A stretch of DNA of 5,733 nt. It comes from Actinomycetota bacterium (GTDB lineage Bacteria > Actinomycetota > CADDZG01 > WHSQ01). How positions within the stretch are numbered: position 1 is the first letter of the stretch; each line of letters starts with the position of its first letter. Under the pieces are notes generated by a model that was not told the DNA's origin, made no database searches, and was given only the letters and a program-made list of their open reading frames with translations. Where the stretch lies: the NCBI GenBank assembly GCA_016781115.1, contig JADDQX010000148.1:1-5733 (forward strand), in the 5' to 3' direction. A program made the position numbers and the translations under genes. Below are positions 1 through 5,475 of this stretch, in pieces.

Positions 1-1
1 G

Positions 2-991
2 ATGAGGACCTTGCCTCGCGAACGGACGGAAGACATCGAGGCTGCAACACTGTCCTCGTTCGCGTGCCTCGCCAGGGATTCGAAGGGCCGCGACGTTTCG
101 GAGCCGGAGGACGAGACACGCACCTGCTACGAGCGCGACCGTGAGCGGATCGTGCATTCGAAGGCCTTCCGCCGCCTCGGGCACAAGACGCAGGTGTTCG
201 TCGCGCCGGAGGGCGACCACTACCGGGTCCGCCTCACCCACACGCTCGAGGTTACTCAGGTGGCTAGGACCATCGCCCGCGCCCTGCGGCTGAACGAAGA
301 CCTGGTCGAGGCGATCTGCCTGGGGCACGACCTCGGCCACACGCCCTTCGGGCACCTCGGCGAGGAGGTCGTGGCGGCGTTCTTGCCTGGGTTCAGGCAC
401 AACCTGCAATCGGTTCGGATCGTCGAGGTGCTCGAGTCTCTGAACCTCACGTGGGAGGTGCGGGACGGCATCGCGAACCACACCTGGTCGATGCCGACGA
501 TGCCCGGGACGCTGGAGGGCCAGATCGCTCGTTACGCCGACAGGATCGCCTACCTCAACCACGACATCGACGACGCCACCCGGGCCGGGATTCTCAGCGA
601 AGAGGACTTGCCCGATTCGACGTTGGAGGTGCTGGGGCGGACCCACCCCGAGCGGATCAAGAAGATGGTTGGCGACCTGGTCGCGGCTTCGGCCGACAGT
701 GCCCAGATCCAGATGAGCAGCGATGTCTTCGACGCGATGGGGACCACGCGTGGGTTCCTGTTCGAGAAGGTCTACCTGGGGCGCGTGGGGCCGGAGACGA
801 GGCAGGCGGTCGCACAGATCCTGACCGTCCTGCTCGAGCACCACTCCTGCGCGGGGGGAGCCGCCGGCGAGGACCCGCGGGTGGCTGCGGTCGATTACGT
901 CTCGGGGATGACCGACCGGTTCGCGCTGCGGGCGTTCGAGAAAGTGACGGGAGCCGCTCCACCTTGGGTCGGGGCCGGAGCCTTAGGATGA
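2..991 (+). CDS. dgt: dGTP triphosphohydrolase-like HD-domain protein
   Basis: A 329-residue HD-superfamily phosphohydrolase of the bacterial dGTPase family, which removes triphosphate from dNTPs (classically dGTP to deoxyguanosine plus PPPi) in the cytoplasm. The metal-binding set is intact: H80 in RLTHTLEV, H109-D110 in GHDLGHTPFGH, and D180 in YADRIAYLNHDIDD. The family-typical stretches RIVHSKAFRRLGHKTQVF (about residues 49-67) and RHNLQSVRIVE (132-142) are also present. Length is normal for the short dGTPase-like class. The N-terminus (RERTEDIEAATLSSFA) aligns with the expected family start, so the ATG at base 2 is probably correct, but any ribosome binding site lies outside the window. 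It ends with TGA 47 bp before dnaG, and a dgt-dnaG pairing is also known from Mycobacterium. Family members differ in nucleotide preference, so dGTP specificity is inferred. Confidence 0.93.
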   Translation: MRTLPRERTEDIEAATLSSFACLARDSKGRDVSEPEDETRTCYERDRERIVHSKAFRRLGHKTQVFVAPEGDHYRVRLTHTLEVTQVARTIARALRLNEDLVEAICLGHDLGHTPFGHLGEEVVAAFLPGFRHNLQSVRIVEVLESLNLTWEVRDGIANHTWSMPTMPGTLEGQIARYADRIAYLNHDIDDATRAGILSEEDLPDSTLEVLGRTHPERIKKMVGDLVAASADSAQIQMSSDVFDAMGTTRGFLFEKVYLGRVGPETRQAVAQILTVLLEHHSCAGGAAGEDPRVAAVDYVSGMTDRFALRAFEKVTGAAPPWVGAGALG

Positions 992-1038
992 AGCTGCTTC
1001 CCCGCGGCTTGGCTCAGCGCGTCTAGGTAGGGGGAAGC

Positions 1039-2841
1039 ATGGCGAAGATCAAAGACGACGACATCGATCTCCTCCGCGACAAGGCGGACATCGTCGAAGT
1101 CATCTCCTCCTACTCGCACCTGAAGCGGTCGGGAGGGCACACATTCAAAGGTCTCTGCCCCTTCCACTCGGAGAAGACACCCTCGTTCACCGTCGACTCC
1201 GCGAAGAGCCTCTTCTTCTGCTTCGGCTGCGGCGAGGGCGGCAACGTGTACCACTTCGTCCAGAAGATAGAGAACCTTCCCTTCCCCGAGGCAGTCGAGT
1301 GGCTGGCACGAAGGTTCAACTACGACCTCCACTACGAAGACCAGAGCCCCGGCGACGCTCGCGCCTACGGCGTCAAGCGCCGGCTTGTGGAGGCGAATGA
1401 GGCCGCCGCAGAGTTCTTCCACCGCGCGCTGATGGACTCGCCGGATGCGGATGCGGCCCGGAACTACCTGGCCGGACGCGGCTTCGGACCGGAGGTGGCG
1501 GAGCGGTGGCGGCTGGGCTACGCGCCGGGCCGAGATTCCTTGTCCAGGCACCTGCTCGATAAGGGGTTCAAACAAGGCGAGATCGTGCAGGCGGATCTTG
1601 GCCGCATCAGCGAGCGGGACGGCAGGCTGTTCGACGCCTTCCGTCAGAGGATCATCTTTCCCACCTGGAGCCTCCAGGACGACATCGTCGCTTTCGGAGC
1701 GCGCGCTCTGGGGGACCAGCAGCCGAAGTACCTCAATACGGGGGAGACCCCGCTGTTCTCGAAATCCCGCGTGATGTACGGGCTGAACCGCGCGAAGTCG
1801 GCCATCGTTCGGAGTCACGCGATCGTGGTCGAGGGATATACGGATGTGATCGCGCTCCATGAAGCGGGTGTCACCGAGGCGGTGGCGACGAACGGCACCG
1901 CGCTAGGCGAAACTCACTTCGAGCTCTTGAAGAAGTTCTCCTCGCGCGCTGTGCTGATGTTCGATTCCGACAACGCGGGAAAGAGCGCGACGGAACGGGG
2001 GTTCGGACTGCATCACCGGATCGGACTGGAGGTCCTCGTGGCTCCGTTGCCTCCCGGCCGAGATCCCGCCGAGGTGGTCGCAAGCGAAGGTGCGGAGGGT
2101 ATCCAGAAAGTTATCGAAGCGGGGCAGCCACTGCTCGAATTCAAGCTCGAGCAGACGTTGGCAAAGCTTCGGATGGACACTCCGGAAGCACGTTCGCACG
2201 CGGTTCGCGAGGCAGTGCAGGTGCTAGGGTGGCACCCAGATCCGATAGCCAGACATGAGTATGCGTTCATGGTTGCTAGACGGATCGGGGTCGAGCCGGA
2301 GGCCGTGCAGCGGGCGCTTGCAGAGCGACGTTCAGGTCCCTCGGCGGCGACGGGGGGGACCAGCGGCAGGGAACGTGACCGCCGTCTGCCTGGTCATGTG
2401 AAGGTAGAACGAGAGGCTCTTCAGTTGCTCTTAACCAAGACCAGAGAAACGCAGCCGTGGCTCGGCGGCATCGATGAATCGGACTTCACCTCACCGGCCC
2501 GGCGCGAGTTGCTTCGGGAGGCTCTGTCGGCGGCGCGGGCAGGAACGCCGCTGGGTTCGGAAGTGGCAGAACGGCTTTCGCCGGAGGGGCTCGCCCTCTA
2601 CACGGAGCTCGCGGTGATGGGATCTGAAGCCGCGGACGACGGGTCGCACGACGCGATGCAGGAGGTCTTCGTTCGCCTGAAGGTGTTCGCGATCGAGCGC
2701 GAGATCAAGAGGAGACGAGTCACCTTGCAGGATGTGAATCCTCTGGAGGAGGCGGAAAGACATGATGCTCTCTTCACTGAGCTCGTCCGCCTAGAAGCCA
2801 AGCGACGTGATCTTCTGAGAACGCTCCCCGGAGCGGCCTGA
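1039..2841 (+). CDS. dnaG: DNA primase DnaG
   Basis: A complete 600-residue bacterial primase, which makes the RNA primers for replication and works with the replicative helicase DnaB at the fork. The N-terminal CHC2 zinc finger has C40, H43, C61 and C64 (GLCPFHSEKTPSF ... FFCFGCGEGG). The catalytic core follows, with the RNA-polymerase-like FGARAL (219-224) and KYLNTGETPLFSKSRVMYGL (230-249). The TOPRIM acidic residues are E265 in VEGYTD and D309/D311 in MFDSDNAG. A low-complexity linker (about 430-450) leads to an Arg/Glu-rich helical C-terminal region, presumably the helicase-interaction domain. Length is typical. The ATG at 1039 is preceded by a purine-rich AGGTAGGGGG (1025-1034), and the MAKIKDDDIDLLRDKADIV start matches the family. 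The stop codon overlaps the rpoD start by one base (TGATG), which implies co-transcription and translational coupling. Confidence 0.98.
   Translation: MAKIKDDDIDLLRDKADIVEVISSYSHLKRSGGHTFKGLCPFHSEKTPSFTVDSAKSLFFCFGCGEGGNVYHFVQKIENLPFPEAVEWLARRFNYDLHYEDQSPGDARAYGVKRRLVEANEAAAEFFHRALMDSPDADAARNYLAGRGFGPEVAERWRLGYAPGRDSLSRHLLDKGFKQGEIVQADLGRISERDGRLFDAFRQRIIFPTWSLQDDIVAFGARALGDQQPKYLNTGETPLFSKSRVMYGLNRAKSAIVRSHAIVVEGYTDVIALHEAGVTEAVATNGTALGETHFELLKKFSSRAVLMFDSDNAGKSATERGFGLHHRIGLEVLVAPLPPGRDPAEVVASEGAEGIQKVIEAGQPLLEFKLEQTLAKLRMDTPEARSHAVREAVQVLGWHPDPIARHEYAFMVARRIGVEPEAVQRALAERRSGPSAATGGTSGRERDRRLPGHVKVEREALQLLLTKTRETQPWLGGIDESDFTSPARRELLREALSAARAGTPLGSEVAERLSPEGLALYTELAVMGSEAADDGSHDAMQEVFVRLKVFAIEREIKRRRVTLQDVNPLEEAERHDALFTELVRLEAKRRDLLRTLPGAA
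2822..2835 (+). promoter_or_regulatory. Hairpin covering the rpoD Shine-Dalgarno
   Basis: CGCTC (2822-2826) pairs with GAGCG (2831-2835) around a 4-nt loop, CCCG. The near-palindrome lies in the last codons of dnaG, 5 bases before the rpoD ATG. The only plausible Shine-Dalgarno for rpoD, GGAG (2830-2833), sits in the loop edge and 3' arm. A ribosome finishing dnaG would melt the hairpin and expose the site, giving coupled translation. The pairing is seen in the sequence; the regulatory role is inferred. Confidence 0.4.
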
Positions 2842-4094
2842 TGGTGCAGCCCCCGACCACGACGCAGGAGCCCGCGCCCGAGGCCCAGCCCGGCGCCACG
2901 ATGACCGAGGTCGCGCCTGCGCAGATCGAGGTCGAGAAGATCATCCGGGCGGCGAAGCAAGAGGGGAGCATCACGGCCGCCGACCTGGCCGAGAAGCTGT
3001 CGGTGCTCGACCTCACCCCCGATGACACCGATGCCGTCTACCAGCGTCTGGTCGAACTGAACGTCGAGGTGGTTGAGGACGAAGCGATCATCGAGGAGGA
3101 CGAGGAAGAGGCGGAGGAGCCGGCGCCGGATGCCGACGAGGATCGTGTCAGAGCTCGGCGAGAGGTCGATATGGCTCTCAAGGCCCCGACCAACGATCCG
3201 GTCCGGATGTATCTGAAGGAGATCGGTCGGGTTGCTCTTCTAACGGCTCAGGAAGAGGTGTCGCTCGCGAAGCGGATCGAGTCCGGACTGATCGCAGAAG
3301 ACAACTTGGCTGCGGGTGCCAAGGTCTCCGACGATCAGCTGTTCGAGCTGCGGATGACGCGGCGGGACGGGGCGATGGCCAAACGCCATCTCGTCGAGGC
3401 GAACCTGAGACTGGTGGTTTCGATCGCGAAGCGATACGTGGGCAGGGGTATGGCCTTCCTCGACCTGATCCAGGAGGGGAACCTCGGTCTGATCCGCGCG
3501 GTGGAGAAGTTCGACTACACGAAGGGCTACAAGTTCTCCACCTACGCGACGTGGTGGATCCGCCAGGCGATCACGCGCGCGATCGCGGATCAAGCGAGAA
3601 CGATCCGCATTCCGGTACACATGGTCGAGACGATCAACAAGCTCGTTCGGATACAGCGCCAACTCCTGCAGGACCTGGGACGAGAGCCCACCGCCGACGA
3701 GATAGCGGAGCAGATGGAGCTGTCGCCGAAGAAGGTCCGGGAGATCCAGAAGATCTCTCAGGAGCCGGTGTCGCTCGAGACCCCGGTCGGCGAGGAGGAG
3801 GACTCGAACCTCGGTGACTTCATCGAGGACGCCGATGCCCCCGTTCCTCTCGAGCGGGCGTCATTCAAGCTCTTGCAGGAACAACTGGAGTCGGTCCTGC
3901 ACACCTTGTCAGAGCGCGAGAAGGAAGTCATCCGGTTGCGGTTCGGCCTCGTAGACGGGCAGCCCCGGACCCTCGAGGACGTCGGCAAGAAGTTCGGCGT
4001 GACGCGCGAGCGCATCAGGCAGATCGAGTCCAAGACGCTATCGAAGCTGAGGCACCCGTCGCGCAGCCAGAAGCTCCGCGACTACCTCGAGTAG
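2841..4094 (+). CDS. rpoD: Primary (housekeeping) sigma-70 factor RpoD/SigA
   Basis: A 417-residue group 1 sigma factor that directs RNA polymerase to -10/-35 promoters. Residues 30-83 resemble a compact region 1.1 (EGSITAADLAEKL ... VELNVEVVEDE), followed by a strongly acidic segment (79-104). Region 1.2 begins at TNDPVRMYLKEIGR (117-130). Regions 2.1-2.4 run about 187-260 and include LDLIQEGNLGLIRAVEKFDY and FSTYATWWIRQAITRAI. Region 3 is about 263-320, with GREPTADEIAEQM. Region 4 is about 345-417, with the -35-binding helix-turn-helix TLEDVGKKFGVTRERIRQIE, and the protein ends SRSQKLRDYLE. The spacer between regions 1.2 and 2 is short, as in actinobacterial and Firmicute SigA. The N-terminus is much shorter than in Mycobacterium SigA. 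The ATG at 2841 overlaps the dnaG stop and has GGAG 7 nt upstream; an in-frame ATG at 2901 has no evident ribosome binding site. Confidence 0.98.
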   Translation: MVQPPTTTQEPAPEAQPGATMTEVAPAQIEVEKIIRAAKQEGSITAADLAEKLSVLDLTPDDTDAVYQRLVELNVEVVEDEAIIEEDEEEAEEPAPDADEDRVRARREVDMALKAPTNDPVRMYLKEIGRVALLTAQEEVSLAKRIESGLIAEDNLAAGAKVSDDQLFELRMTRRDGAMAKRHLVEANLRLVVSIAKRYVGRGMAFLDLIQEGNLGLIRAVEKFDYTKGYKFSTYATWWIRQAITRAIADQARTIRIPVHMVETINKLVRIQRQLLQDLGREPTADEIAEQMELSPKKVREIQKISQEPVSLETPVGEEEDSNLGDFIEDADAPVPLERASFKLLQEQLESVLHTLSEREKEVIRLRFGLVDGQPRTLEDVGKKFGVTRERIRQIESKTLSKLRHPSRSQKLRDYLE

Positions 4095-4098
4095 GTCG

Positions 4099-4395
4099 TC
4101 AGTGCGCCGGTGGCGGCGCGACCGACAGGTTGGCGGGGTAGCCGTCGCCGTTACCGGAGCGGCGGTCTTTGACGACATCCGACACCTTGCTCACACCTTC
4201 TGAAGCCTTCTCCTTCGCCTGCCCCAGTCCGGTCTCGACCGCACCCCTGGCTTTTCCGGTCGCCTTATGGAAGGCCGGCGATGCCAAGAGGTTGTCGTAG
4301 AGCCGGCGGAGCTGGTGATACCGCTCCGTTCCCGCCTTCGCGCCCAGCACGTATCCCGCTCCGAAACCGATGAAGAGTCCTAGACGGCCGCGCAT
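4099..4395 (-). CDS. YtxH-like small membrane-anchored protein
   Basis: A 98-residue protein with one N-terminal hydrophobic, glycine-rich segment (about residues 5-19, LGLFIGFGAGYVLGA), then the conserved-looking AKAGTERYHQLRRLYDNL (19-36). A charged amphipathic region with KEKASEG and VSDVVKDRR (60-79) and a loose Gly/Pro/Ala tail follow. This layout is that of the actinobacterial YtxH-like family: a membrane anchor with a cytoplasmic helical tail, often linked to stress in Firmicutes, with no established biochemical activity. The start is well supported: on the minus strand GGGAGGG lies 5 nt before the ATG. The gene converges on rpoD, with only 4 bp between the two stop codons, and is divergent from tRNA-Asn across a 99-bp gap. 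No convincing promoter was recognised for it. Confidence 0.82.
   Translation of the reverse strand: MRGRLGLFIGFGAGYVLGAKAGTERYHQLRRLYDNLLASPAFHKATGKARGAVETGLGQAKEKASEGVSKVSDVVKDRRSGNGDGYPANLSVAPPPAH
4104..4119. terminator. GC-rich hairpin between convergent genes, possible terminator
   Basis: GCGCCG (4104-4109) pairs perfectly with CGGCGC (4114-4119) around the loop GTGG, starting 9 bases after the rpoD stop. It lies inside the last codons of the opposing YtxH-like gene. No T-tract follows on either strand, so it is not a canonical intrinsic terminator. A short GC-only stem at this point could still slow or end rpoD transcription. The alternative is coincidence caused by the Pro/Ala codons of the minus-strand gene. 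Confidence 0.3.
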
Positions 4396-4449
4396 GTGAT
4401 CCCTCCCGAGGTCGGGTTGCTGTTTCCCTTCGTATGCCCGCTAGGAACC

Positions 4450-4465
4450 GGCTCGAATCCCGCCC
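4450..4465 (+). repeat. T-arm-like 16-mer matching the tRNA-Asn 3' region
   Basis: GGCTCGAATCCCGCCC matches 14 of 16 bases of the tRNA-Asn T-arm/acceptor segment GGTTCGAGTCCCGCCC (4547-4562), located 97 bp downstream in direct orientation. It cannot form a full T-stem with its own upstream bases (two of five pairs fail), so it is not part of an intact tRNA. It may be a remnant of a duplicated tRNA or a chance match. Confidence 0.3.
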
Positions 4466-4476
4466 TGCGGGCGTTC

Positions 4477-4482
4477 TAAGAT
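4477..4482 (+). promoter_or_regulatory. Candidate -10 element for tRNA-Asn
   Basis: TAAGAT fits the relaxed actinobacterial -10 pattern TANNNT and ends 12 nt before the mature tRNA 5' end, leaving room for a leader of about 5-7 nt. No clear TTGACA-like -35 is present at 16-19 nt upstream, so the assignment rests on the hexamer and its position only. Confidence 0.3.
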
Positions 4483-4494
4483 GCACCTTCTCAT

Positions 4495-4568
4495 TCCGGG
4501 GTAGCTCAATCAGGCAGAGCATCCGGCTGTTAACCGGAGGGTTGCGGGTTCGAGTCCCGCCCCCGGAG
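4495..4568 (+). tRNA. tRNA-Asn (anticodon GUU)
   Basis: A complete 74-nt cloverleaf. The acceptor arm TCCGGGG (4495-4501) pairs with CCCCGGA (4561-4567). The D-stem is GCTC/GAGC (4504-4507 with 4517-4520). The anticodon stem is TCCGG/CCGGA (4522-4526 with 4534-4538), enclosing the loop CTGTTAA with anticodon GTT at 4529-4531. The variable loop has five bases. The T-stem GCGGG/CCCGC (4544-4548 with 4556-4560) encloses TTCGAGT. The discriminator base is G4568, as expected for asparagine. The 3' CCA is not encoded (CGA follows the discriminator) and must be added enzymatically. Every stem is fully Watson-Crick paired, so the gene looks functional. Confidence 0.98.
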
Positions 4569-4573
4569 CGAGG

Positions 4574-4607
4574 AAAGGCGGTCGAGGCGGTGGCTCGGCC
4601 GCCTTTT
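4574..4607 (+). terminator. Intrinsic terminator after tRNA-Asn
   Basis: AAAGGCGG (4574-4581) pairs with CCGCCTTT (4599-4606). The helix continues inward through a T-G wobble (4582/4598) and CGAG/CTCG (4583-4586 with 4594-4597), giving about 13 pairs around the 7-nt loop GCGGTGG. TTTT (4604-4607) overlaps the 3' arm. An outer GCGA/TCGC (4568-4571 with 4607-4610) can extend the stem past a 2-nt bulge. It begins 6 nt after the tRNA, so it most likely ends the tRNA transcript and insulates the downstream sigma gene. Confidence 0.85.
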
Positions 4608-4644
4608 CGCGCACCGGTATCGGACTTCCCCTCAAAGGGTGTCT

Positions 4645-4666
4645 GGATTGACCGGATTGGGGATTG
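4645..4666 (+). repeat. Three direct GGATTG repeats upstream of the sigma gene
   Basis: GGATTG occurs at 4645-4650, 4654-4659 and 4661-4666, that is, at 9- and 7-bp steps, between the tRNA terminator and the start of the sigma-28-type gene. Short tandem sites in a 128-bp leader could be an operator, but the unequal spacing is not that of a helix-phased array. TTGACC (4648-4653), a 5/6 match to a -35 hexamer, lies across the first two copies, but no good -10 follows at 16-18 nt. Confidence 0.4.
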
Positions 4667-4735
4667 CGGTCGGCTTGTCCAGGTGTCACCATCGTCGAGC
4701 TTGTGTCGATCGTTACCGGGACAACGGGGAGATCC

Positions 4736-5389
4736 ATGGACGGGGGACTGACGCAGTCGGAGCTGGACCAGCTGTGGGTTCGCTGGCGCGCCTTCGGCGA
4801 GATCGACGTCCGCCAGCAGCTGATCTGTCACTACCTGCCGGTGGTCGATTTCCTCGCGAGCAGGGTCGCCCGCACCGTGCCCGACTCGAACCGTCCCGAC
4901 ATCTACAGCTTCGGCGTGCTGGGGCTGATGGACGCGGTGGACAAGTTCCGCCCCGAGCTGGGCAACCGTTTCGAGACCTACGGGTCCCGGCGGATCCGTG
5001 GCGCGATGAGCGACGGGATCCGTAGCCTCAACTGGCTTCCCCGCCGAGCGAGCCAGGCGGCGACCCGTGTCATCGAGAAGGTCATCCCCGTCGACTTCCA
5101 GACCGCGCGGACGCCTGTGGGGACGCGCCTGGAGGACTATCTCTCCGATCCAGACGCTGCGCAGGTCCCGGACGCCTTGCTTCTGGAGGCCGATCATGCC
5201 GAGGTGGTCGAGGCGCTCGGGTGTCTTCCGGAGCGAGAGAGGCTCGTTATCCGGGAGCACTACTACGGCGGGAGACGCCTGGCGGAGATCGGTCGTGGTC
5301 TCGGCGTGACGGAGTCTCGGGTGTGTCAACTGCACCGGCGTGCCCTCGTCCTGCTGCGCGACATCCTCACCCAGCGTCTCAGCGCGTAG
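4736..5389 (+). CDS. Sigma-28/WhiG/FliA-type sigma factor lacking sigma-3
   Basis: A 217-residue alternative sigma factor. Sigma-2 spans about residues 24-102: LICHYLPVVDFLASRVA, then IYSFGVLGLMDAVDKF, then NRFETYGSRRIRGAMSDGIR and LNWLPR, which closely follow the WhiG/FliA pattern. Sigma-4 spans about 150-212, with LPERERLVIREHYY and the helix-turn-helix RLAEIGRGLGVTESRVCQLH. Between them lie only about 45 residues, including LEDYLSDPD, which corresponds to the acidic linker that normally follows sigma-3. The sigma-3 helices (about 40 residues in WhiG/FliA) are absent, and there is no room for them in another frame, so this is a compact form and not a frameshift. The ATG at 4736 is chosen for GGGGAGA (4726-4732) just upstream; an upstream in-frame GTG (4703) and TTG (4664) lack such a site. 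No flagellar or anti-sigma gene is adjacent, so the regulon is unknown. Confidence 0.88.
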   Translation: MDGGLTQSELDQLWVRWRAFGEIDVRQQLICHYLPVVDFLASRVARTVPDSNRPDIYSFGVLGLMDAVDKFRPELGNRFETYGSRRIRGAMSDGIRSLNWLPRRASQAATRVIEKVIPVDFQTARTPVGTRLEDYLSDPDAAQVPDALLLEADHAEVVEALGCLPERERLVIREHYYGGRRLAEIGRGLGVTESRVCQLHRRALVLLRDILTQRLSA

Positions 5390-5396
5390 CCGACAC

Positions 5397-5464
5397 TCCG
5401 CGCGCCGGGGGTGCTAGCTTCCTCGCCGATGGGTAGGGGCCATCTGTCGTAGCACTTTCGCGGA
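5397..5464. repeat. Nested inverted repeat between sigma gene and GlsB-like gene
   Basis: Three nested complementary pairs are visible: TCCGCG (5397-5402) with CGCGGA (5459-5464); GTGCTA (5411-5416) with TAGCAC (5450-5455); and GATGG (5428-5432) with CCATC (5440-5444) around a 7-nt loop. In RNA, extra G-U pairs (5408-5410 with 5456-5458) and G5407-C5459 could lengthen the middle stem, at the cost of one pair of the outer stem. The structure starts 8 bases after the sigma stop and ends at the first base of the downstream AAGGAGA ribosome binding site. It could be a leader fold, a U-less terminator or an operator. Confidence 0.4.
5410..5436 (+). promoter_or_regulatory. Possible SigF/SigB-type stress promoter
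   Basis: GGGTAG (5431-5436) matches five of six positions of the actinobacterial SigF -10 pattern GGGTAY. It follows GGTGC (5410-5414), a partial match to GGWWT, at exactly the expected 16-nt spacing. A start site near 5443 would give a leader of roughly 30 nt before the GlsB-like gene, whose family is often stress-induced. The -35 match is weak and whether this genome has SigF is unknown, so this is tentative. Confidence 0.3.
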
Positions 5465-5475
5465 AGGAGAGCCAC

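Noticed and set aside
990..1000. An 11-bp palindrome, GAAGC-T-GCTTC, across the dgt stop codon
   Set aside because: A one-base loop cannot form an RNA hairpin there, no T-tract follows, and a match of this size is expected by chance.
451..1026. A 191-residue open frame in another plus frame within dgt
   Set aside because: It is Arg/Gly-rich, typical of a high-GC out-of-frame reading, and overlaps a dgt gene with intact catalytic residues.
895..1860. A 321-residue open frame antisense to the start of dnaG
   Set aside because: It is a codon-bias shadow of a high-GC gene: dnaG on the other strand is unmistakable over the same span, and this frame has no domain.
4461..4473. A short hairpin, CGCCC-TGC-GGGCG, between the YtxH-like gene and the tRNA, followed by TTCT
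   Set aside because: Five pairs with a 3-nt loop and no real T-run is too weak for a terminator, and no gene on the plus strand ends just before it.
4633..4659. A possible WhiG/FliA-type promoter (CAAA, 15 nt, CCGGATTG) suggesting autoregulation of the sigma gene
   Set aside because: The spacing fits TAAA-N15-GCCGATAA, but only about four of eight -10 bases match, which is too weak to claim.
4664..4735. An N-terminal extension of the sigma factor from TTG 4664 or GTG 4703
   Set aside because: Neither has a ribosome binding site and the extra residues do not match the family, while ATG 4736 has GGGGAGA directly upstream.
4434..4751. A 105-residue open frame on the plus strand running across the tRNA and its terminator
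   Set aside because: It is wholly explained by the tRNA-Asn and terminator, has no ribosome binding site and shows no recognisable protein pattern.
4265..5335. A 356-residue minus-strand open frame spanning the YtxH-like gene, tRNA and sigma gene
   Set aside because: It crosses a functional tRNA and a terminator and lies antisense to clear sigma-factor motifs, so it is a GC-driven artefact.
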